Assembly: GCA_904419875.1 (NCBI GenBank)
Contig: CAJFTG010000010.1
Coordinates: 27,974 to 91,973 of the forward strand
DNA length: 64,000 bases
Reading direction: 5' to 3'
Source of the DNA: Candidatus Avimonas caecicola
Lineage (GTDB): Bacteria; Bacillota; Clostridia; Oscillospirales; Acutalibacteraceae
The translations under genes and the position numbers were made by a program. The notes under the pieces were generated by a model that did no database searches, was not told the DNA's origin, and saw only the letters and a program-made list of their open reading frames with translations. Of this stretch, positions 52,982 to 59,917 are shown in pieces. How positions within the stretch are numbered: position 1 is the stretch's first letter; every line of letters starts with the position of its first letter.

Positions 52982-53050
52982 ATGTGACATTCCTCCTCCA
53001 AACCACGGCGCGGCCCGCATGCCCATGCGCGGCGCGCCACAGATACGGTC

Positions 53051-53100
53051 GTGAAAACGGGGAAGCAGGGGAAGCAGAGGGATGGAGAAACGGAGGAAAC
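53051..53100. repeat. 10-base-period purine tract
   Basis: Blocks GTGAAAACGG, GGAAGCAGGG, GAAGCAGAGG, GATGGAGAAA, CGGAGGAAAC, between marR and the first ABC gene. Confidence 0.7.
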
Positions 53101-53110
53101 CGAACGCCGT

Positions 53111-53536
53111 TTATCCATCCAGATTCGCGGACATACACGCGGCGGTTTCCAGGAACTGCGCCAGCTGCGCGTCCGACAGGCCGTGCGTGAGGCATTGCTC
53201 GGTCTGCCGGAGGCACTCGCCGACCTGCGCGTCCAGATGCGCCGCCTTTTCGGTGGGAATCAGGCTTTTCAGCCGCGCATCGCTGTCCACGCTTTCCCGG
53301 CAGATCAGGCCGTTCTTCTCCATCAGCTGCAGAATGCCGGTGGCCGTGGAGCGGCTGAGGCCGAAAGCGTTCTCCACATCGCGCTGGAACACCGGCCCGT
53401 CAACGCATTTCACAAGGATATAGTGCATTACACGGCTCTGCACCCCCGTGATGCCCAGGCTTTGCATGTTGGCATTCATGCGCTTTTTTAACTTGTGGGA
53501 CAGGACGTGGATCCACATCCCACAGTCTTTATCCAT
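53111..53536 (-). CDS. MarR-family transcriptional regulator
   Basis: A protein of 141 residues from the ATG at 53536 behind AAGGAA. It has a winged-helix domain: 'LGITGVQSRVMHYILVKC', 'VFQRDVENAFGLSRSTATGILQLMEKNGLICRE' region and the wing 'SVDSDARLKSLIPTEKA'. It is the first gene of an operon with two ABC exporter genes. A palindrome over the start site of its own promoter points to autorepression relieved by a ligand, the usual MarR scheme. Confidence 0.94.
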   Translation of the reverse strand: MDKDCGMWIHVLSHKLKKRMNANMQSLGITGVQSRVMHYILVKCVDGPVFQRDVENAFGLSRSTATGILQLMEKNGLICRESVDSDARLKSLIPTEKAAHLDAQVGECLRQTEQCLTHGLSDAQLAQFLETAACMSANLDG

Positions 53537-53599
53537 TGCATTCCTTCCCCCTCTGCAGAGGCAGCCCACCCTGCCCCCGCCCATCGTTTCAACGCCAGA

Positions 53600-53617
53600 T
53601 TGTTCGAAAGCGAACAA
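53600..53617. promoter_or_regulatory. Probable MarR operator
   Basis: Perfect inverted repeat TTGTTCG-AAAG-CGAACAA directly downstream of the -10 of the marR promoter. Confidence 0.75.
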
Positions 53618-53618
53618 A

Positions 53619-53647
53619 TTTTAACGCAAAAACGCCCCTCTTGTCAA
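53619..53647 (-). promoter_or_regulatory. Promoter of the marR-ABC operon
   Basis: On the minus strand TTGACA, 17 bp, TTAAAA, touching the operator. Confidence 0.75.
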
Positions 53648-53809
53648 TATGTCATTCGACTGTTTTTTCTGTGAATTCTCAATGAAATTTTGTGCGGATG
53701 GCGTGCGCCGGCGTCAACAGGCCGCCGTGCCGGCCGGGGCCGGGCCGTCGTTTCAGGAGGGAGGCCGGCCCCCTTCGCTTCTCCGGCGCCCGCCGGATTT
53801 TTCTGCCGG

Positions 53810-54709
53810 TCAGTCGTTTGGCGTTTGATAGAAATTCCCCGCCACCTGGTCGGTTTTCAGAATGTTGATAAATGCCTTCGGGTCAATGGCGCGCACCGCC
53901 CTGGTCACCCGTTTCACCTGATCCCCGGCAATCACCGAATAGATCATGGAACGCGGTTCCCCGTTGTACAGGCCGGTCCCCTGGAACAACGTGGCGCCGT
54001 GATGGGTAGAGCCCCGGATCTGCTCGTAAATCTGCTCCGATTTGTCCGAGATGATAAACAGGGTGGTCCGCTTATAACGGGGATTGAGCATATGGACCAC
54101 CTGGGTGGAGGCGAACTGGAAGATGATGGAGTACAGCGCCTTGTCCCAGCCGAACAGCAGGCCGGCCACGGCAAGCATCGCGGCGTTGCCAAGAAGGATA
54201 TAATTCCAGGCGTCCACATTCAGCCGCTCCGACAGGGCGACAGCGATAAAATCGGTGCCGCCGCTGGTCGCCCTCCCCAGCAGGCACAGGCTGATGGAGA
54301 AGCCGTTGATCATGCCGCCGAAAATACAGATCAGCAGCACGTCGTTGGTCAGCGGGACAGAGGGGAGCAAATCGGTCAGCACGCTGGTCAGCACGATCAT
54401 CAGGCAGGAATACAGGGTGAAGCGCCTGCCGATCAGGCGGAAGCTGATGACCGCGGGGACGGCGTTGAGCAGGAAATTGATCAGCGAGAAGGGCAGGGAC
54501 AGATGCCAAAACTGCTGGGCGCTCCGCTGGATGAGGAGCGTCAGCCCGTTGAAGCCGCCCGGGAACAGCCCGCCGGCCTCGACAAAGCTATTGATGTTCA
54601 CCGCCATAATCACCGAGGCGAGCACCACCAGCGCCAGCCGGAAAAGGTGCTCCCGTATCCTCGGCGCCGGAAGGCGGGAAAAGGGATGTTTCGGTGCCGG
54701 GTGCGCCAT
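53810..54709 (-). CDS. YitT-family membrane protein (DUF161 + DUF2179)
   Basis: A protein of 299 residues from the ATG at 54709 behind AAAGGAGG. Five or six membrane segments with YitT motifs: 'NSFVEAGGLFPGGFNGLTLLIQ', 'GGMINGFSISLCLLGRATSGGTDFIA' region and 'YSIIFQFASTQVVHMLNP'. The C-terminal cytoplasmic DUF2179 domain ('FIISDKSEQIYEQIRG', 'HHGATLFQGTGLYNGEPRSMIYSVI' region) is complete. Function is not settled. It is monocistronic. Confidence 0.93.
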   Translation of the reverse strand: MAHPAPKHPFSRLPAPRIREHLFRLALVVLASVIMAVNINSFVEAGGLFPGGFNGLTLLIQRSAQQFWHLSLPFSLINFLLNAVPAVISFRLIGRRFTLYSCLMIVLTSVLTDLLPSVPLTNDVLLICIFGGMINGFSISLCLLGRATSGGTDFIAVALSERLNVDAWNYILLGNAAMLAVAGLLFGWDKALYSIIFQFASTQVVHMLNPRYKRTTLFIISDKSEQIYEQIRGSTHHGATLFQGTGLYNGEPRSMIYSVIAGDQVKRVTRAVRAIDPKAFINILKTDQVAGNFYQTPND

Positions 54710-54797
54710 ACCGGATTCCTCCTTTGCATGAGTCAGCGGCGCGCAGCCTGCCGCCGGCGCGCCGACACGGCAATTATAGCATAAAAAAACGGCAAAA

Positions 54798-54830
54798 GAA
54801 AAGGAACCGGCATGAAAAGCCGGTTCCTTT
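54798..54830 (-). terminator. Terminator of the DUF4854 lipoprotein gene
   Basis: Arms AAAGGAACCGGC and GCCGGTTCCTTT; on the minus strand TTTTCTTTTG follows. Confidence 0.8.
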
Positions 54831-54885
54831 GCAACAGCGGATTGCCAAGCCCGGGATCCTTCGGGGTGTTCCCGGGCACCCGTCC

Positions 54886-55401
54886 TTACCGGGACGCAAA
54901 TTCCTTGGAAAGGATCTCGGTTCCGTCGGCGTTGAGATAGACCACCGCCACCACCGGGTCCTCCACATCAACCACAAGCGTCAAGGCGGATGCCGTCGAT
55001 TCAAAAAGCGATTCCTGAGAGGCCAGGCTCTGCTCCAGAGATTCCGTTTGCAGGTCGGTGACCGGCGTGTTGTAGGTATACTGATAAACCAGTTTATTGC
55101 CCTCGCCGAAAATATCCACCGTCAAGCCCAGCGCGTTGAAGGATTCATTCAGAGAATCCACCTGTTCCCGTATAAGCTCGGATTCCGCATACTCCTTGAT
55201 CGAGCCGTATTTGCCGCTGGGCGCGGAGGTTTCCTGCCCGTTCTCCGGTTCCGTCGGTTCGGCCGCTTCCGTGGTGGCCGCCGTGGCCTCCGTCCCGGCG
55301 GGCGCACGGGAACTTTCCGTCTCCGCTCCGCAGGCCGTCAGAACCAGCGAACCGATTACCGCCAGCAGAACGCCGGCAAAAAGCCCTTTTTTGCTCTTCA
55401 A
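54886..55401 (-). CDS. DUF4854-type lipoprotein
   Basis: A protein of 171 residues with a TTG start at 55401, seven bases after GGAGAGG. Lipobox 'LVLTAC' lies near residue 24. A Thr/Glu/Ala-rich linker follows, then a domain of about 110 residues: 'SIKEYAESELIREQVDSLNES', 'GEGNKLVYQYTY', 'VVDVEDPVVAVVYLNADGTEILSKEF'. This is the DUF4854 pattern of clostridial lipoproteins, with no known function. It is monocistronic. Confidence 0.82.
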   Translation of the reverse strand: MKSKKGLFAGVLLAVIGSLVLTACGAETESSRAPAGTEATAATTEAAEPTEPENGQETSAPSGKYGSIKEYAESELIREQVDSLNESFNALGLTVDIFGEGNKLVYQYTYNTPVTDLQTESLEQSLASQESLFESTASALTLVVDVEDPVVAVVYLNADGTEILSKEFASR

Positions 55402-55440
55402 CTTACATCCTCTCCTCTGAAACAACAAATTCGTTTTTCT

Positions 55441-55485
55441 CCGATTTTTCCCTGTTTTGCCCTATCCTGCCCTGTCTTTACCTCT
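55441..55485. repeat. 10-base-period pyrimidine tract
   Basis: Blocks CCGATTTTTC, CCTGTTTTGC, CCTATCCTGC, CCTGTCTTTA, upstream of the DUF4854 gene; the block sequence resembles the 41521 repeat. Confidence 0.75.
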
Positions 55486-55627
55486 ACAGTTTAGCAGTCT
55501 TTGCCCGGTATGTCAAGATTGCTGATGCAATATATGGCAATAATAGTACAATGAGGCGGTAATAAGGGGGTAATGGGGCGGAAAGATAGGGGGTGCGAAA
55601 AAAGCGGCCGCCCCCACCGGAAATACA

Positions 55628-55680
55628 AACCGGGGAAACCGGGGGAACGGAGGAACCGGGGAACCGGGGAACGGGGAAAC
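55628..55680. repeat. Tandem repeat of ACCGGGGA-like units
   Basis: About six degenerate 8-11-base units (AACCGGGGA, AACCGGGGG, AACGGAGG, AACCGGGG, AACCGGGG, AACGGGGA) just before the sms promoter. Confidence 0.75.
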
Positions 55681-55694
55681 AACAGGCCGATTAC

Positions 55695-55723
55695 TTGACA
55701 ATTTCCACAAACAGGATTATAAA
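55695..55723 (+). promoter_or_regulatory. Strong promoter for smsCB
   Basis: TTGACA, 17 bp, TATAAA. Confidence 0.85.
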
Positions 55724-55739
55724 TGAAGAGGAGGAACAA

Positions 55740-55760
55740 TTCCTATCTGTTTAATAGGAA
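55740..55760 (+). promoter_or_regulatory. Inverted repeat in the smsCB leader
   Basis: TTCCTAT-CTGTTTA-ATAGGAA starts about 10 bases after the predicted transcription start: a possible operator or small hairpin. Confidence 0.45.
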
Positions 55761-55801
55761 AATAGCGCCTTCCATTTCGTGCAAAGAAAAGAGGATGCGT
55801 C

Positions 55802-56527
55802 ATGCTGCAAATCGAGGGGCTCTCCTGGCATACGCCGGCAGGGGAGCAGATTTTGGACCATATCGACCTGTGCGTCCCGGATGGGAAGCTGACCGTCGTC
55901 ACCGGACCGAACGGCGGCGGTAAAACGACGCTGGCCAAGCTGATCGCCGGGCTGGAAAAGCCGGATTCCGGAAAAATTTATCTGGACGGCGAGGACATCA
56001 CCGACCTGAACGTGACCGAACGCGCCCGCCGCGGTATCGGCTACGCCTTCCAGCAGCCGGTGCGGTTCAAGGGCCTGACGGTGCGGGATCTGGTGGAACT
56101 GGCCGCCGGCAGCGGCCTGAACGAGGCGGCGCTGTGCGACCTGCTGGGCCGGGTGGGGCTCTGCGCGCGGGACTATATCGACCGGGAGGTGGACGGCAGC
56201 CTGTCGGGCGGAGAGATCAAGCGCATTGAAATCGCCACCGTCCTGGCGCGGCATACCCGCCTGTCGGTGTTTGACGAGCCGGAGGCGGGCATCGACCTGT
56301 GGAGCTTTGCCGGGCTGATCGACACCTTCCGCGACCTGCGCGGGAAGGTGGACGGCGCGCTGCTGATCATCTCTCATCAGGAGCGAATCCTGTCCATCGC
56401 GGACGAAATTGTCGTGGTGGCGGAAGGAAAAATCCGGGAGCAGGGGACCCGGGAGCGGATACTCCCCTCCCTGCTGTCAGGCGCGCCGGCCTGCGGCCGC
56501 TGTCCGAAGGAGGAGGTACGGATATGA
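55802..56527 (+). CDS. SufC/SmsC-type ATPase of Fe-S cluster assembly
   Basis: A protein of 241 residues. Walker A 'GPNGGGKTT', Q-loop 'FQQPVRFKGLTV', signature 'LSGGEIKRIEIATVLA' (the Suf form with Glu-Ile-Lys), Walker B 'LSVFDEPEAGID' and 'LIISHQERI'. It differs from classical SufC by the 'CGRCPKEE' tail near the C-terminus. Its stop overlaps the start of the SufB-like gene by 4 bp (ATGA). With it, it forms the minimal SMS (SmsCB) scaffold known in archaea and many clostridia. Confidence 0.92.
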   Translation: MLQIEGLSWHTPAGEQILDHIDLCVPDGKLTVVTGPNGGGKTTLAKLIAGLEKPDSGKIYLDGEDITDLNVTERARRGIGYAFQQPVRFKGLTVRDLVELAAGSGLNEAALCDLLGRVGLCARDYIDREVDGSLSGGEIKRIEIATVLARHTRLSVFDEPEAGIDLWSFAGLIDTFRDLRGKVDGALLIISHQERILSIADEIVVVAEGKIREQGTRERILPSLLSGAPACGRCPKEEVRI

Positions 56528-57441
56528 AATCAATCACCCAAACGCTGCTGGAGCTGGTGTCCGACTGGAAGGAAGGCTTTTCCGGCGCCTACAATATCCG
56601 GGAGGACGGCGGCTGCGCCGGCCGGCAATCCACCAAAAACATCGAAATCGCCTCCAAGCAGGACCTGCCGGGGCTGGATATCCGCATCCGGCCGGGGACC
56701 AGGGGGGAAACGGTGTATATTCCCGCCTGCGTCACCCACGGCGACGTGGACGACCTGGTATACAACGATTTCTTTGTCGGCCGAGGGGCGGATGTCACCA
56801 TTGTGGCGGGCTGCGGCGTACACACCGACGATGAGGAATCCGCCCGCCACAACGGTATCCACCGCTTTTTCCTGGAGGAGGGCGCCCGCGTCCTGTACCA
56901 GGAAAAGCACGTGGGCACCGGCAAGGGAAAGGGGATCCGCTCCATTGACCCGGTCACCGAAATCACGCTGGCCGAGGACGCGGTATTGGAGATGGACACC
57001 TCCCAAATCGGCGGGGTAGACCGCACCTACCGCAGCACCAGCGCCGTCCTGAAGGCCGGCGCCAAGCTGATTATCCATGAACGCCTGCTCACCGAAAAGG
57101 ATCAGACGGCAAAAACCGAGTTCGAGGTCAGCCTGGACGGCGAAGGCTCCGGCGTGAACCTGATCTCCCGTTCGGTCGCCCGCGACCGCTCCCATCAGGA
57201 GTACCGCTCCCGCATCATCGGCAACACCCGCTGCACCGGGCATTCCGAGTGCGACGCCATCATCGTGGGCGAGGGCACGGTCAGCGCCGCGCCGGAATTG
57301 ACGGCCAACCACGACGACGCCTCCCTCATCCACGAGGCCGCCATCGGCAAGATCGCCGGAGAACAGCTGCTCAAGCTGCGCACCCTGGGACTGACCGAGG
57401 AGGAGGCCGAAGCGAAAATTGTGGCCGGCTTCCTGAAATAA
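56524..57441 (+). CDS. SufB/SmsB-type scaffold protein of Fe-S cluster assembly
   Basis: A protein of 305 residues, shorter than SufB (about 470) and of the SmsB type. It has the parallel-beta-helix core 'DFFVGRGADVTIVAGCGVHTDDEESARHNGIHRF' region and the C-terminal SufBD motif 'RSRIIGNTRCTGHSECDAIIVGEGTVSAAPELTANHDDASLIHEAAIGKI' region. The Glu/His of 'ANHDDASLIHEAAIGKI' are cluster-related positions; Cys residues in 'NTRCTGHSECDA' are candidate ligands. It overlaps smsC by 4 bp. No SufS or SufU is encoded nearby. Confidence 0.92.
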   Translation: MKSITQTLLELVSDWKEGFSGAYNIREDGGCAGRQSTKNIEIASKQDLPGLDIRIRPGTRGETVYIPACVTHGDVDDLVYNDFFVGRGADVTIVAGCGVHTDDEESARHNGIHRFFLEEGARVLYQEKHVGTGKGKGIRSIDPVTEITLAEDAVLEMDTSQIGGVDRTYRSTSAVLKAGAKLIIHERLLTEKDQTAKTEFEVSLDGEGSGVNLISRSVARDRSHQEYRSRIIGNTRCTGHSECDAIIVGEGTVSAAPELTANHDDASLIHEAAIGKIAGEQLLKLRTLGLTEEEAEAKIVAGFLK

Positions 57442-57450
57442 TCCGCCGCT

Positions 57451-57491
57451 AAAAACGCGCCGCCGGGCCTCCCGCCCGCGCGGCGCGTTTC
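57451..57491 (+). terminator. Terminator of smsCB
   Basis: Arms AAACGCGCCGC and GCGGCGCGTTT with inner GGGC/GCCC pairing. The outer arm is the same as that of the glmS terminator. Confidence 0.85.
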
Positions 57492-57518
57492 GTCAGCCTG
57501 GCGTATTCCGACGCGGTA

Positions 57519-57527
57519 TGCTATAAT
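57519..57527 (+). promoter_or_regulatory. Extended -10 promoter of the sialidase gene
   Basis: TGCTATAAT, a perfect extended -10; no clear -35. It lies over the first candidate ATGs and so supports the start at 57589. Confidence 0.65.
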
Positions 57528-57588
57528 GATGTCCGAACAAAGCAGCCCCGGGCATCAACGCGGGGCGGGAGCCGGGAGGAACCATGCG

Positions 57589-58992
57589 ATGGAGAAAACG
57601 AAACGAGCTGCAGAGGAAGGCGCCGGCTTCCCCGCCAAGCCGATCCCTCTGTATTATCCCGGATATGACGGGGCGGCCGCATACCGGATCCCCTCTCTGC
57701 TTGTCACCAGGGAGGGCACCCTCCTCGCCTTTGCCGACCGGCGGGGCAGCGGTTCGCAGGACTACGGCAATATCAATATCGTGGTACGCCGGAAGGCGGC
57801 GGGAGACGGTGCCTTCGGCGGGCCGGTCCGCCTGACCGACCTGCCCGTCAGCGGAACATCGGCGGCTTTCACCATTGATACGGCGGCCGTGCAGGACCGC
57901 GTCACCGGCCGGATTTTCGCCTTCATGGACATGTTCCCGGAAAGCCGGGGATTGATGGAGCCCCGGCTGCTGGCGCCCGGTACCGGCTATCAAAGCGTCG
58001 AGGGAGAAAAGCGGCTGGTCCTCTACGCCGCCGGAGGCGGCGAGTTCGGAACCGTCCGGGAAGAGGACGGGATCGGCCGCGTCTGTGACCGGGAAGGGCG
58101 GGAAACCGGTTACACGGTGACGCTCGGTTCCGACGGCCTGCGGGAAATGGGAAACCTGTATAAGGACGGGACCGGCCGCGGCAACATCTATATGCTGGAG
58201 GACGGCCCCAACCGGGGAGAGCTTCACGTGCTGCGCACCTCCTACCTCTGGATGGCGTATTCGGACGACGACGGAAAAAGCTGGTCGGCTCCGGTGGACA
58301 TCACCCCGCAGGTAAAGGAGGACTGGATGCTGTTCCTGGGAGTCGGCCCGGGCGCCGGCATCCAACTGGCGGACGGGACGCTGGCCGTTCCCGTATACAG
58401 CGCCAACGCCGACGTGGGCGGCAGCCAGTCCTCCGCCCTGATCTTCAGCCGGGACCACGGGAAAACCTGGCGGCTCGGCGGTTCGCCGCAGACCTGCCTG
58501 GGAAACGACCGCCGGACGATGGCCGACCCCCGCCGGCTGCTTACCGAAGCGCAGGCCGTCCAGCTTTCCGGCGGTGAGGTTCGGCTGTTCATGCGCAACA
58601 CCTGCGCCGGCTGTCTGTATTCCGCGGTCAGCCGGGACAATGGCTTTTCCTGGAGCCGGGTGGAGGAAATCCCCGCCGTCCCGGAGGTCTACTGCCAGCT
58701 TTCTTCCCTGGCCTATCGAAAAGGCGGCAGGGACTTTGTCCTGCTTTGCAGCCCGGCCCTGCCCGGCCGGCGGCGGGGGACCCTTTATCTGGGCGAAGCG
58801 CAGGAGGACGGCCGGCTGGTCTGGACGCACCGGCGGGTTCTCTGCGCGGGCGGCTTTCAGTATTCCTGTCTGGCGTTGCTGGAAAACGACGGGGATACCC
58901 CGCGGTTCGGCCTTCTGTATGAAAAAAACGAGGACGATGCCTATTCTCTGGTATATACGGAATTTGACGAATCCTTCCTCCTCGGCCGCTGA
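57589..58992 (+). CDS. Exo-alpha-sialidase, GH33-like, no signal peptide
   Basis: A protein of 467 residues from the ATG at 57589 behind GGGAGGA. The FRIP-type motif is 'AYRIPSLLV' (Arg33). Asp boxes are 'YSDDDGKSWSAP', 'FSRDHGKTWRLG' and 'VSRDNGFSWSRV'. 'RLFMRNTCAGC' carries a further Arg, and 'VPEVYCQLSSLAY' is the likely nucleophile-region Tyr. Six-bladed propeller spacing fits. There is no signal peptide or membrane anchor, so it would act inside the cell or be released, on sialylated oligosaccharides. No sialic-acid catabolic genes are seen nearby. Confidence 0.88.
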   Translation: MEKTKRAAEEGAGFPAKPIPLYYPGYDGAAAYRIPSLLVTREGTLLAFADRRGSGSQDYGNINIVVRRKAAGDGAFGGPVRLTDLPVSGTSAAFTIDTAAVQDRVTGRIFAFMDMFPESRGLMEPRLLAPGTGYQSVEGEKRLVLYAAGGGEFGTVREEDGIGRVCDREGRETGYTVTLGSDGLREMGNLYKDGTGRGNIYMLEDGPNRGELHVLRTSYLWMAYSDDDGKSWSAPVDITPQVKEDWMLFLGVGPGAGIQLADGTLAVPVYSANADVGGSQSSALIFSRDHGKTWRLGGSPQTCLGNDRRTMADPRRLLTEAQAVQLSGGEVRLFMRNTCAGCLYSAVSRDNGFSWSRVEEIPAVPEVYCQLSSLAYRKGGRDFVLLCSPALPGRRRGTLYLGEAQEDGRLVWTHRRVLCAGGFQYSCLALLENDGDTPRFGLLYEKNEDDAYSLVYTEFDESFLLGR

Positions 58993-59012
58993 AAACGCGC
59001 CGCCGGGCGGTT

Positions 59013-59046
59013 TCCCCCGCCTCTACCCGCCTCTACCTGCCTCCAT
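59013..59046. repeat. 10-base tandem repeat, three units
   Basis: CCCGCCTCTA, CCCGCCTCTA, CCTGCCTCCA, shortly after the sialidase gene. Confidence 0.8.
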
Positions 59047-59281
59047 CGGAAAAGGGGCCGCCGCACAAAAAACGGGGCATCCGCAGCAGCCCCCTGAATA
59101 CGTCTCCCGAGGGCCATCGCCATGGCCCTCCTTTTGCGTCCGTCAGGCGCAAAGCCGTGCTTCCCGCGCAAGCGTCCGATAACCGCAATCCTGTCGTTTC
59201 CATACCGCCTGCCATCCGGGCGGCGTTCCTTCTCTTCGGCGCCGGGGAGGCTATAACCGACCGGGGATATCCGCGTCCGCC

Positions 59282-59605
59282 GGCTTCTCCCTTCCGGCTG
59301 CACCGGCGGCGCCCGGAACCGTGCCCGTTCCTCCGGCAGACCGGACGAGCGCCCCGGCTCCCCTTCTTGCCGTCGGACCCGGCGGGCAGAGCATAATATT
59401 TGTATAAAATACGACAAAATATACCAAACGTTTATCCCTGCGGGCCGTTCGGCCTCCTGTGCCCGGGAAGGCCGGCCTCCGGCAAACGATGGCGGAGGAG
59501 GCACGGCCGCCTCAGGCGCAGGGGCAGGTACAGGGGCAGGCACAGGGGCAGGCGCAGGCGGCAAAAATCCGCATGGCCTCCTCCACTGCCGCCCCTCTTG
59601 CCGCC
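59282..59605. repeat. Tandem duplication, copy A (324 bp)
   Basis: Nearly identical to 59606-59917. It contains a GC-rich block, an AT-rich island (59396-59430, with TTTGTATAAAATACGACAAA), and a copy of the 3' end of the downstream DacA-like gene. It also holds a 12-base minisatellite (ACAGGGGCAGGC-like, about four units, 59518-59560) that would encode Cys-Pro-Xaa repeats on the minus strand. Confidence 0.9.
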
Positions 59606-59917
59606 GGCTTCTCCCTTCCGGCTGCACCGGCGGTGCCCGGAACCGTGCCCGTTCCTCCGGCAGGCCGGACAAGCGCCCCGGCTCCCCTTCTTGCCGGCGA
59701 ACCCGGCGGGCAGAGTACAATATTTGTATAAAATACGACAAAATATACCAAACGTTTAACCTTGCGGGCCGTTCGGCCTCCTGTGCCGGGGAAGGCCGGC
59801 CTCCGGCAAACGATGGCGGAGGAGGCACGGCCGCCTCAAACGATAGGGCAGGCGCAGGGGCAGGCGCAGGCGGCAAAAATCCGCATGGCCTCCTCCACCA
59901 CCGCCCCTCTTGCCGCA
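59606..59917. repeat. Tandem duplication, copy B (about 312 bp)
   Basis: Copy B is 12 bases shorter in the minisatellite region and overlaps the real 3' end of the DacA-like gene (59836-59917). The AT-rich island recurs at 59720-59755. Confidence 0.9.

Noticed and set aside
49252..52987. Two long plus-strand open frames (694 and 595 residues) opposite the ABC exporter genes
   Set aside because: The ABC genes on the minus strand have all motifs; the plus frames are low-complexity His/Asp/Gly/Val shadows.
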